Program-made: the position numbers and the translations under genes
Notes under the pieces: model-generated
Database searches by the model: none
The model's input: the letters and a program-made list of their open reading frames with translations, nothing else
What the model was told of the DNA's origin: nothing
Source of the DNA: Oscillospiraceae bacterium
GTDB lineage: Bacteria > Bacillota_A > Clostridia > Oscillospirales > Oscillospiraceae
NCBI GenBank assembly: GCA_017455225.1
Contig: JAFTBL010000091.1
Coordinates: forward strand, 1 to 7,270
DNA length: 7,270 nucleotides
Direction of reading: 5' to 3'
In this document: positions 1-6,094 of the stretch, one piece after another
How the letters are laid out: each line of letters begins with the position of its first letter
Position numbering within the stretch: the first letter of the stretch is position 1

Positions 1-1605
1 AAGCTCTCCGGCATGACCGGTACCGCGCTGACGGAGGAGGAGGAATTCGCCACCATCTACAAGCTGGACATCATCGAGATCCCCACCAACCGCCCCATCG
101 CCCGTATCGACAACGAGGACTCCGTCTACAAGACGGAAAACGGCAAGTACCGCGCCGTGATCGAGCAGGTGAAGGCGTGCCACGCCAAAGGGCAGCCCGT
201 GCTGGTGGGCACCGTGTCCATTGAGAAGAACGAACTGCTGGGTCACATGCTGACCCGCGCCGGCATCAAGCACAACCTGCTCAACGCCAAAAACCACGAG
301 CGCGAGGCGGAGATCGTGGCGCAGGCGGGCAAGCTGGGCGCCGTGACGGTGGCCACCAACATGGCCGGCCGCGGTACCGATATCATGCTGGGCGGCAACG
401 CCGAGTACATGGCCACTGCCGACCTGCGCAAGGCGGGTCTTTCCGACGAGCTGATCGCCGAGGCCACCGGCTACGCCGAGACCGACGATCAGGAGATCCT
501 GAATGCCCGGAAGCTCTTTGCAGAAAAGCTGGCGCAGCACAAGGCGGAGATCGCCGGCGAGGCGGAAAAGGTGCGCGAGGCGGGCGGTCTGTTCATTATC
601 GGCACCGAGCGGCACGATTCCCGCCGGATCGACAACCAGCTGCGCGGCCGTTCCGGCCGGCAGGGCGACCCCGGCGAGACCCGGTTCTATATCTCACTGG
701 AGGACGATCTGATGCGCCTGTTCGGCGGCGACCGGGTCACCGCTATCATGGAGCGCATGAACATCGATGAGGATACCCCCATCGAAAACAAGATGCTCTC
801 CCGCGCCATTGAGCAGGCACAGACTACGGTAGAGTCCCGCAACTTCCAGTCCCGTAAGTCGGTGCTGGAGTACGACGACGTGATGAATAAACAGCGCGAG
901 ATCATCTATGACCAGCGCAAGCAGGTGCTGGACGGCATGGACGTGAAGGACGTCATCATGAACATGATGCACGGGGCCATCTCTAACCACGTACACAGCA
1001 CCTTCATGGAAAAAACTCATCTGGACGCCGATGACTGCCGGGAGCTGATGCGGGGCGTGGAGGGCGTGTACTTTCCAAAATACGCTGTGCGCGTGGATCT
1101 GAACGAGCTGCCGTCCCTCACAGCCGAGGATTTCATCGACCGGTTCTGTGAGGCCGCCACCGACTTCTATGAAAAGAAGGAGGCGGAAATCACCTCCCCC
1201 GTCATGCGGGAGCTGGAACGAGTCATCATGCTGCGGGTGGTGGACGAATACTGGATGGATCACATCGACGCCATGGCGGATCTGCGACAGGGCATCCGCC
1301 TGCGGGCCTACGCTCAGACCGACCCGGTGATCGCCTACAAAAAGGAATCGCTGGAGATGTTCGAGGAGATGATCGCCGCCATTCAGGAGGAGACAGTGCG
1401 CCGCATCTACTCCGTCCGTCTGCGGCAGAACGAGGAGGTCAAGCGGGAGCGCGTAGCCTCCGGCATGACCGAGAACGTAGGCGGCGACGGCACCGTGAAG
1501 AAGCAGCCCAAAAAGGTAGTCAAGATCGGCCGCAACGACCCGTGTCCCTGCGGCTCCGGCCTCAAGTGGAAAAAGTGCACCTGCGCCCAGTACCACAGCA
1601 ATTGA
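1..1605 (+). CDS. secA: Protein translocase ATPase SecA, C-terminal 534 residues (5' end outside window)
   Basis: SecA is the cytoplasmic ATPase that pushes preproteins through SecYEG. The reading frame is open from base 1, so the gene is cut by the window edge. By comparison with E. coli SecA, the first residues (KLSGMTGTA) correspond to about residue 388, so nucleotide-binding domain 1 and most of the preprotein-binding domain are missing here. Window residues 1 to about 250 are the second helicase-like domain. It carries TNMAGRGTDI (about 119-128) and the arginine-finger motif QLRGRSGRQGD (213-223). Between these motifs is a roughly 50-residue charged helical insert (about 135-190), longer than in E. 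coli. The helical scaffold (VESRNFQSRK, LEYDDVMNKQR) and helical wing domains follow, then a short linker and a C-terminal zinc-binding SEC-C motif, CPCGSG...KKC (515-526). The usual His or Cys directly after the third cysteine is Thr527, with Cys528 next. Identity is certain; only the zinc motif is unusual. Confidence 0.98.
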   Translation, partial: KLSGMTGTALTEEEEFATIYKLDIIEIPTNRPIARIDNEDSVYKTENGKYRAVIEQVKACHAKGQPVLVGTVSIEKNELLGHMLTRAGIKHNLLNAKNHEREAEIVAQAGKLGAVTVATNMAGRGTDIMLGGNAEYMATADLRKAGLSDELIAEATGYAETDDQEILNARKLFAEKLAQHKAEIAGEAEKVREAGGLFIIGTERHDSRRIDNQLRGRSGRQGDPGETRFYISLEDDLMRLFGGDRVTAIMERMNIDEDTPIENKMLSRAIEQAQTTVESRNFQSRKSVLEYDDVMNKQREIIYDQRKQVLDGMDVKDVIMNMMHGAISNHVHSTFMEKTHLDADDCRELMRGVEGVYFPKYAVRVDLNELPSLTAEDFIDRFCEAATDFYEKKEAEITSPVMRELERVIMLRVVDEYWMDHIDAMADLRQGIRLRAYAQTDPVIAYKKESLEMFEEMIAAIQEETVRRIYSVRLRQNEEVKRERVASGMTENVGGDGTVKKQPKKVVKIGRNDPCPCGSGLKWKKCTCAQYHSN

Positions 1606-1647
1606 ACCCGTTCATGATCCGCAGCGCGCGGCGCTGAAACAAAACCA

Positions 1648-1681
1648 TGGCCGTATGGCGGCGCAAGGCTCCATACGGCCA
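1648..1681 (+). terminator. Hairpin between secA and the protease lipoprotein gene; possible weak terminator
   Basis: A perfect 10-bp stem (GGCCGTATGG, 1649-1658, with CCATACGGCC, 1671-1680) can be extended by one A-T pair and encloses a 12-nt loop. It lies 43 nt after the secA stop. The T tract behind it is short (AATTTTGG), so termination may be partial. The ribosome binding site of the next gene starts only 6 nt downstream and no promoter is evident in between, so the following genes may depend on read-through. Confidence 0.55.
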
Positions 1682-1701
1682 ATTTTGGGAGGTTATGTCT
1701 T

Positions 1702-2505
1702 ATGAAAATGAAACGAAAACCGATCCACCTTGTCCGGTCCGCGCTTGTGCTGGCGCTGGCGCTGCTGTTATCCGGCTGCTCCGCCGACTCTGCCGTTGAC
1801 CGGGATCTGGTCTATGAGGATCTGCAGGAAAGCTTTGCGGACTCGGGCCTGTTTTCCGCCAACATCGGCATTTTTTCCAAAACAGTGAAGGCAGACACCG
1901 TCAGCTACGGCGAGTGCGGCAGCGGCGTGATCTTTAAGCGGGACGGCAGCACCTATTACGCTCTGACCGCGTCTCACGTGGTCAGCAACGAAAACGCCCA
2001 GCGGCTGGTGTTCACCGTGAACACCGACATGAAAACACAGGCTCTCCCCGGCGTGGACGGTATGGAATTTCTGTCGCAGGACGTGTATGAGTCCATGTAC
2101 CCGGCGGAAACAGTATATGTCAGTCAAAGGGACGATCTGGCAGTGATCCGCTTTTTTGCGGAGGAAGAGTTGTCGGTGATCGAAATCGCCCCGTCAGATC
2201 CCAAGTGGGGTGACCACATCCTCTGCGTGGGGAACCCGCAAAACGAGTGGTTCGCCGTTTCCTATGGCTCCGTCACCTCCGGTGTTGAGCTGTGGGAGGC
2301 CGAGGGCTATTCCAGCCATGCCATGCGGCACAACGCCTATATGCAGGTAGGCAGCAGTGGGGGCGCCGCCATCGGTGAGCAGATGCAGCTGGTAGGCATC
2401 ACCCCCGGAGCCGTTCTGTCTCCCGACGGGAAAACCGTCAAATACGGCGTGCTGATCCCCGCCGGTGAGATCAACCTGTGCCTTGCAGAGTGGGGCGGGT
2501 CGTAA
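1702..2505 (+). CDS. Trypsin-like (S1C/HtrA-type) serine protease lipoprotein, no PDZ domain
   Basis: Predicted 267-residue lipid-anchored extracytoplasmic protease. The N-terminus is basic (KMKRK), followed by a hydrophobic stretch (about 12-23) and the lipobox LSGC with the lipidated cysteine at 26. A chymotrypsin-fold catalytic triad can be read in order: His92 in TASHVV, Asp145 in RDDLAVIRF and Ser219 in GSSGGAAI. These match the HtrA/DegP motifs around His, DLAV and GNSGG. The protein ends about 45 residues after the serine, so the PDZ domain normally following the HtrA protease core is absent, as in the stand-alone Trypsin_2 type. The start is supported by GGGAGG at 1687-1692, 9 nt upstream. 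It heads a tight cluster with pgeF (19-nt gap) and a binding-protein lipoprotein, downstream of secA. Its substrate is unknown. A role in surface protein quality control is inference from the family and from its neighbours. Confidence 0.88.
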   Translation: MKMKRKPIHLVRSALVLALALLLSGCSADSAVDRDLVYEDLQESFADSGLFSANIGIFSKTVKADTVSYGECGSGVIFKRDGSTYYALTASHVVSNENAQRLVFTVNTDMKTQALPGVDGMEFLSQDVYESMYPAETVYVSQRDDLAVIRFFAEEELSVIEIAPSDPKWGDHILCVGNPQNEWFAVSYGSVTSGVELWEAEGYSSHAMRHNAYMQVGSSGGAAIGEQMQLVGITPGAVLSPDGKTVKYGVLIPAGEINLCLAEWGGS

Positions 2506-2509
2506 CGCG

Positions 2510-2517
2510 AAAAGGAG
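2510..2517 (+). promoter_or_regulatory. Ribosome binding site that sets the pgeF start
   Basis: AAAAGGAG lies 7 nt before the ATG at 2525. It favours this ATG over an in-frame GTG at 2465, which lies inside the preceding gene and would add 20 residues unlike the PgeF family. Confidence 0.85.
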
Positions 2518-2524
2518 TTGTCCC

Positions 2525-3319
2525 ATGTCGTTTCAAACCCATGAACAAAACGGACTGGTCTGGTTGACCAGCGACGCCCTTACCGGCGTGCGCCACGGCT
2601 TTTCCACACGCCGGGGCGGTGTCAGTGCGTCCCCGTGGGACACGCTGAATTTGGGCGTAGGACGGGGCGACGACGACGCCTGCGTGCAGGAAAACTACCG
2701 CCGGTTCTGCGCTGTCATCGGCGTGGACGCGGAAAAGTGCGTTCTTTCCAAGCAGGTGCACGAGGCCAACGTCCGCGTGGTAACGGAGGCGGACTGCGGC
2801 AAGGGACTGCGCCGGGCGCGGGATTATGACAGCGTGGACGGCATGATCTGCGCCGTGCCGGACGTTCCGCTGACGGTCTTTTCCGCCGACTGCAATGTGA
2901 TTTTGCTCTACGATCCTGTGCGCCGCGCCGCAGGCGCCGCCCACGCCGGCTGGCGGGGCACGGCGCTGGGCATCGCACAGCGCACGGTGGAGGCCATGGT
3001 TTCCCGATTCGGCTGTGATCCCGCCCAGATCCGGGCCGCCATCGGCCCCGCCATCGGGCCATGCTGCTTTGAAACGGACGGCGACGTGCCGGCGGCTCTG
3101 CGCAGCGCTTTGGGCCGCGACGCGGAGCCATTCATGCATTGGAACGGCCAAAAGTGGCATATCGACCTGAAGGGCGTCAACGCTCTGTGGCTTCACCGGG
3201 CGGGCGTGGCGCAGATCGACGTGTGCAGCTGCTGTACCGCCTGCCGGGGCGACCTCTTCTGGTCTCATCGAAGACTGGGCAATGCCCGGGGCGCTCAGGC
3301 AGCTATGATCTGTCTGTGA
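2525..3319 (+). CDS. pgeF: Peptidoglycan editing factor PgeF (multicopper oxidase/laccase-domain, YfiH family)
   Basis: A 264-residue cytoplasmic metal-dependent enzyme of the YfiH/DUF152 family. In E. coli, PgeF corrects misincorporation of L-serine for L-alanine in the peptidoglycan stem peptide precursor. Family members were earlier annotated as laccases and also have reported purine nucleoside activities. The family's metal or active-site residues are present and spaced as expected: His79 in SKQVHE, Cys123 in SADCNV and His140 in HAGWRG. Other family blocks are the N-terminal HGFSTRRGGVS (24-34), IGPAIGPCCFE in the C-terminal half, and SHRR near the end followed by a GAQAAMICL tail where many homologues have TGRMAxLIxL. 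Length is typical of the family. It sits between two lipoprotein genes in an apparent operon. The family assignment is firm; the exact substrate in this organism is inferred. Confidence 0.96.
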   Translation: MSFQTHEQNGLVWLTSDALTGVRHGFSTRRGGVSASPWDTLNLGVGRGDDDACVQENYRRFCAVIGVDAEKCVLSKQVHEANVRVVTEADCGKGLRRARDYDSVDGMICAVPDVPLTVFSADCNVILLYDPVRRAAGAAHAGWRGTALGIAQRTVEAMVSRFGCDPAQIRAAIGPAIGPCCFETDGDVPAALRSALGRDAEPFMHWNGQKWHIDLKGVNALWLHRAGVAQIDVCSCCTACRGDLFWSHRRLGNARGAQAAMICL

Positions 3320-3322
3320 GGG
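3318..3322 (+). promoter_or_regulatory. Ribosome binding site overlapping the pgeF stop
   Basis: GAGGG at 3318-3322 overlaps the pgeF stop codon. It is 6 nt from the ATG at 3329 but directly abuts the ATG at 3323. The second ATG is therefore the likelier start of the binding-protein gene and gives a normal MRKR signal peptide. Confidence 0.7.
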
Positions 3323-3328
3323 ATGGAT

Positions 3329-4873
3329 ATGAGAAAACGCTTGCTCTCCTTGCTGCTGGCGGCGCTGCTGCTGGCGGCCACCGGCTGCGCCGATCTGGAC
3401 GCACCGTCCGACAGCGATCCCTACGACCCGCTGTCGGAGCTTTATCCCACCGATGAACAAACGCAGAGCGAGGCGGCGCTGCGTTCTTTTTCCCTGCCCA
3501 TGTGCAAGGGGCAGACGCTGGATCCCATCACCTGCGGCGACGGTACCCAGCAGGTGATCGGCGCGCTGCTGTACGAGGGGCTGTTCGCTCTGGATCGTCA
3601 GTTCGCGCCCCGGCCGGCGCTGGCCGCCTCCTGCTCTGTCAGCGGCAATACCTGCACCGTCACCCTCCGCTCCGACGCCCGATTCTCCGACGGCTCCGCC
3701 GTCACCGCCGAGGACGTGGCCGTTTCTCTGCGCCGGGCACAGGATTCCGCCCGCTACGGAGGCAGGCTGGCGGAGGTGACGGAGATCGCCGCTTCCGGCA
3801 GTGCGGTGCGCCTGACCCTCGCCGCGCCCATCGCCGCCTTTGAGTCCCGGCTGGATATCCCCATTGTGAAAGCCGGCACCGAGGGCGACGCCGTGCCCGT
3901 CGGCACGGGGCGCTATCGCTATGCGCAGGAGGATGGCGCACCCTGCCTGCTGCCCAACCCCTATCATGACGGCACGGACTGGCTGCCCTTTGACCGCATC
4001 GGGCTGACCGTATGCAAGGACGCGGACGCGGCGCTGTATTCCTTCTCCTCCCGGCAGACCCAGCTTTACGTATGCGATTTCACCGCCACCGGCGTCCCTG
4101 TTTTCTCCGGCAGCGGCGATTGCACCGACGCGCCCACCGCCGTGATGCAGTTTCTCGGCTTCAACACCGCCTCCGCTCTGTTTTCCGATGCGGCACTGCG
4201 CAGCGCCGTCAGTCTGGGCGTCGACCGGGAGGTGTGTGTCAGTGCCTATCTGATGGGGCACGGCACGCCGGCACAGTTCCCCGTTTCCCCCGCCTCTGCC
4301 CTCTATCCCGCCGCGCTGGAAGTCGACTTTGCGCCGGACGATTACGCCGCCGCGCTGGATGCGGCGGGTCTGCTCTCCGGAGCCGGGCGGAGCGCCGTGC
4401 TGCTGGTCAACGCCGAAAACGAGTTCCGCGTCCGCACGGCGCAGAAGATCGCGGAGGATCTGTCCGCGGGGAATTTCCGCTGCACCGTGTCCGCCCTTCC
4501 CTGGGAGGAGTATTGCTCGGCGCTGGAGCGAGGCGAGTTCGATCTCTATTACGGCGAATGCCGCCTGAACGCGGACTGGGATCTCCTGCCTCTGCTGGCG
4601 GAGGGCGGCGCCCTCAGCTACACCCGGTTCGCCGACGAGGAGCTGACTGCCGCATTGACAGCCTGCCGCACCGCCGGTGCCGACGGGCGCGCCGCCGCCA
4701 CGGAAACGCTGTGCCGGCAGCTGCAAAGCAAGGCGCCCTTCCTGCCCGTCTGCTTTAAAAACATCTCCGTCCTCCTGCCCACTGACACGGTGGAAGGGGT
4801 CTCCCCCACCGCCGCCGATCCGTTTTTCGCCTTGGACGGCTGGACGGTGCACTGGGCAAGCGAGGACGAGTGA
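3329..4873 (+). CDS. ABC transporter substrate-binding lipoprotein, oligopeptide type (SBP_bac_5)
   Basis: A 514-residue extracytoplasmic solute-binding lipoprotein resembling OppA/DppA-type receptors, which deliver peptides or similar solutes to an ABC importer. The signal peptide is MRKR plus a hydrophobic run, ending in an ATGC lipobox with the lipidated cysteine at 20. An acidic Ser/Pro linker follows. Family hallmarks are LDP...LYEGLFALD (about 62-90), PALAAS and the edge strand LRSDARFSDGS with AEDV (about 97-130), and GFNTASALFSDAALRSAVSLG with VDRE and an LMGHGTPA block (about 275-320). The C-terminal lobe extends to the end, and length fits the family. It starts 9 nt after pgeF. No permease or ATPase gene lies next to it, so it is an orphan receptor here. 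Besides the lipidated one it has 15 cysteines, many for an exported protein. Its ligand cannot be told from sequence. Confidence 0.92.
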   Translation: MRKRLLSLLLAALLLAATGCADLDAPSDSDPYDPLSELYPTDEQTQSEAALRSFSLPMCKGQTLDPITCGDGTQQVIGALLYEGLFALDRQFAPRPALAASCSVSGNTCTVTLRSDARFSDGSAVTAEDVAVSLRRAQDSARYGGRLAEVTEIAASGSAVRLTLAAPIAAFESRLDIPIVKAGTEGDAVPVGTGRYRYAQEDGAPCLLPNPYHDGTDWLPFDRIGLTVCKDADAALYSFSSRQTQLYVCDFTATGVPVFSGSGDCTDAPTAVMQFLGFNTASALFSDAALRSAVSLGVDREVCVSAYLMGHGTPAQFPVSPASALYPAALEVDFAPDDYAAALDAAGLLSGAGRSAVLLVNAENEFRVRTAQKIAEDLSAGNFRCTVSALPWEEYCSALERGEFDLYYGECRLNADWDLLPLLAEGGALSYTRFADEELTAALTACRTAGADGRAAATETLCRQLQSKAPFLPVCFKNISVLLPTDTVEGVSPTAADPFFALDGWTVHWASEDE

Positions 4874-4918
4874 CGGGAGGCGCCGGGAAACAGCCCACCG
4901 CCATAGCGCGCACAACGC

Positions 4919-4960
4919 AAAAAGCTGCCCCGGCGGAGTCAGGCTCCGCCGGGGCAGCTT
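4919..4960 (-). terminator. Intrinsic terminator of lexA
   Basis: A perfect 17-bp GC-rich inverted repeat (4922-4938 with 4944-4960) has a 5-nt loop. On the minus strand it starts 8 nt after the lexA stop and runs into five T residues, a strong intrinsic terminator. On the plus strand the stem is followed by GCTGCTGG, without a T tract, so it should not stop the converging binding-protein transcript efficiently. Confidence 0.93.
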
Positions 4961-4968
4961 GCTGCTGG

Positions 4969-5607
4969 TCAATAGGTGCGGATCACCGCCGACACCTTGC
5001 CGAGAATGGTGGCTTCCCGCCCGTCAATGGGGCGGTAATCCGGGTTTTCCGGCAGCAGCCACACCTCATTACCGGTGCGCTTGAACCGCTTGACGGTGGC
5101 TTCGTCGCCCAGCAGCGCTACCACGATCTCACCGTTGCGGGCCTCCTGCTGCTGGTGCACCACCACCAGATCGTCTGGCAGGATGCCGGCGTAGAGCATG
5201 GACTCGCCCCGCACCCGCAGGGCAAAATACTCCCCGTCCCGGCCGCCGGTGTCAAAGGTCAGATAGTCCTCAATGCACTCCTGCGCCAAAATCGGCGTGC
5301 CGGCGGCAACGGTGCCCACCACGGGGACCTTGCCCGCCGGGATCTCCGGCTCGGCCGGCTGCGGCGTCGCAGGCTGCGCCGGGCGCTGCGCCGGCTGCTC
5401 CGCCAATGTAATGGCGCGTCCCTTGCCGGCGCCCTTGCTGATCACGCCCAGCTCCTCCATGTGCTTGAGATGAACATGCACGGTGGACGGCGACTTCAGC
5501 CCGACCGCCTCGCCGATCTCCCGCACGGACGGCGGATATCCCTGCCGCCGGGTGGACTCGGCGATGTAATCGTAAATGCGCTGCTGCATCTTGCTCAGCT
5601 TTGCCAT
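4969..5607 (-). CDS. lexA: LexA SOS-response repressor
   Basis: A 212-residue transcriptional repressor that is inactivated by RecA-stimulated self-cleavage after DNA damage. The N-terminal winged helix-turn-helix (about 1-68) includes GYPPSVREIGEAVGL and the recognition-helix segment SPSTVHVHLKHM, and ends in GKGRAITL. A Pro/Ala/Gln-rich linker (about 69-92) follows. The C-terminal S24 peptidase-like domain has the scissile Ala102-Gly103 bond in GTVAAGTP, catalytic Ser136 in RGESM and catalytic Lys173 in ATVKRF. The residue before the serine is Glu rather than the common Asp. Length is close to the E. coli (202) and B. subtilis (205) proteins. The reading frame extends upstream, but a GAGGGGG element 6 nt before the codon at 5607 selects the MAKLSK start. 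The gene is divergent from secG and has its own promoter, operator and terminator. Confidence 0.98.
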   Translation of the reverse strand: MAKLSKMQQRIYDYIAESTRRQGYPPSVREIGEAVGLKSPSTVHVHLKHMEELGVISKGAGKGRAITLAEQPAQRPAQPATPQPAEPEIPAGKVPVVGTVAAGTPILAQECIEDYLTFDTGGRDGEYFALRVRGESMLYAGILPDDLVVVHQQQEARNGEIVVALLGDEATVKRFKRTGNEVWLLPENPDYRPIDGREATILGKVSAVIRTY

Positions 5608-5613
5608 GGTGCG

Positions 5614-5624
5614 CCCCCTCTCCC
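5614..5624 (-). promoter_or_regulatory. Ribosome binding site that sets the lexA start
   Basis: On the minus strand GGGAGAGGGGG ends 6 nt before the ATG at 5607. Upstream in-frame ATG codons, up to 5724, lie in the promoter region and are not preceded by a comparable element. Confidence 0.75.
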
Positions 5625-5635
5625 GGTTTTTTCTT

Positions 5636-5664
5636 ATCATACCATACTTTTTTCCGAATTGCAA
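5636..5664 (-). promoter_or_regulatory. lexA promoter (-35 TTGCAA, -10 TATGAT)
   Basis: Read on the minus strand, TTGCAA (5664-5659) and TATGAT (5641-5636) are separated by exactly 17 nt and match the sigma-A consensus at 4/6 and 5/6 positions. The predicted transcript start is about 20 nt upstream of the lexA start codon. The -35 element overlaps the LexA box at 5661-5674, as expected for autorepression. Confidence 0.75.
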
Positions 5665-5674
5665 CATTTGTTCG
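5661..5674 (-). promoter_or_regulatory. LexA operator (Gram-positive SOS/Cheo box)
   Basis: The minus-strand sequence CGAACAAATGTTGC agrees with the B. subtilis LexA consensus CGAACRNRYGTTYC at 13 of 14 positions; only the penultimate base differs. It overlaps the lexA -35 element, so bound LexA would block polymerase. It lies about 45 bp upstream of the secG -35 element, so an effect on secG is less likely. Confidence 0.82.
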
Positions 5675-5718
5675 ATATTTTTTGTGCCGGAAAATGCAAA
5701 AAAAATCCGGGAAAACAC

Positions 5719-5747
5719 TTGCATTTCCCCGGAAACTGTGATAGTAT
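5719..5747 (+). promoter_or_regulatory. secG promoter with extended -10 element
   Basis: TTGCAT (5719-5724) and TAGTAT (5742-5747) are spaced by 17 nt. The -10 is preceded by TGA (5739-5741), an extended -10 TGn motif that can offset the weak -35. An overlapping TATATT (5745-5750) is a possible alternative -10. The predicted start leaves a roughly 50-nt leader before secG. Confidence 0.6.
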
Positions 5748-5807
5748 ATTTTTTACGCTGATAAATGCGCCGTTTGGCGTGTAATACGGTTAAAGGAGTA
5801 TCTTGAA

Positions 5808-6050
5808 ATGCTGATTGTTGTAACGATTCTGCAGCTGCTCGTGGGTCTGATCCTGACCGCGATCGTGCTGTTCCAGTCCGGTAAGAGCCAGGGTCTGTCC
5901 GGCGCCATCGGCGGCATCGCCGACAGCTACATGGCCAAGAGCAAGGCCAAGTCGCTGGACGCCAAGCTGGCCAAGGCCACCAAGTGGGTGGGCGCAGCCT
6001 TCATCGTGCTGACGCTGGTGCTCAACTGCATGGTCGCCGCCGGTGCGTAA
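5808..6050 (+). CDS. secG: Preprotein translocase subunit SecG
   Basis: An 80-residue membrane protein, the non-essential third channel subunit that stimulates SecA-driven export through SecYE. It has two hydrophobic segments (about 2-22 and 60-78). They flank a cytoplasmic loop with the family signature VLFQSGKSQGLSGAIGG (20-36) and a lysine-rich stretch (44-59). Size and topology are typical of Firmicute SecG. AAAGGAG at 5792-5798 lies 9 nt before the start. The gene appears monocistronic, with its own promoter and a terminator right after the stop. It is not followed by rnr and smpB as in B. subtilis. It lies on the same strand as secA, but lexA on the opposite strand separates it from the upstream plus-strand genes. 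Confidence 0.97.
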   Translation: MLIVVTILQLLVGLILTAIVLFQSGKSQGLSGAIGGIADSYMAKSKAKSLDAKLAKATKWVGAAFIVLTLVLNCMVAAGA

Positions 6051-6061
6051 AGCATGAACGG

Positions 6062-6094
6062 AAAAACGCCGTCTCTTCGGAGACGGCGTTTTTT
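6062..6094. terminator. Bidirectional terminator with UUCG tetraloop between secG and the zinc-ribbon gene
   Basis: The stem ACGCCGTCTC (6066-6075) pairs with GAGACGGCGT (6080-6089) around a TTCG loop closed by C-G, the very stable tetraloop form. It is flanked by five A on the left and six T on the right, so it has a T tail on both strands. It lies 11 nt after the secG stop and its right edge overlaps the stop codon of the convergent gene (6093-6095). Confidence 0.95.

Noticed and set aside
694..1596. A 300-codon minus-strand frame inside secA
   Set aside because: It is fully antisense to conserved SecA sequence, with no motif or translation signal.
1622..1636. A small dyad, CAGCGC-GCG-GCGCTG, after secA
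   Set aside because: The 6-bp stem with a 3-nt loop has no T tract on the plus strand and is easily expected by chance in GC-rich DNA.
2471..4972. An 833-codon open frame on the minus strand opposite pgeF and the binding-protein gene
   Set aside because: It lies antisense to two clearly recognised families, is low in complexity (Gly, Arg, Gln, Ala rich) and shows no domain or ribosome binding site. It is a typical shadow of GC-rich codon use.
4870..5784. A 304-codon plus-strand frame across lexA
   Set aside because: It is antisense to lexA, contains the lexA terminator and promoter region, and has no recognisable motif.
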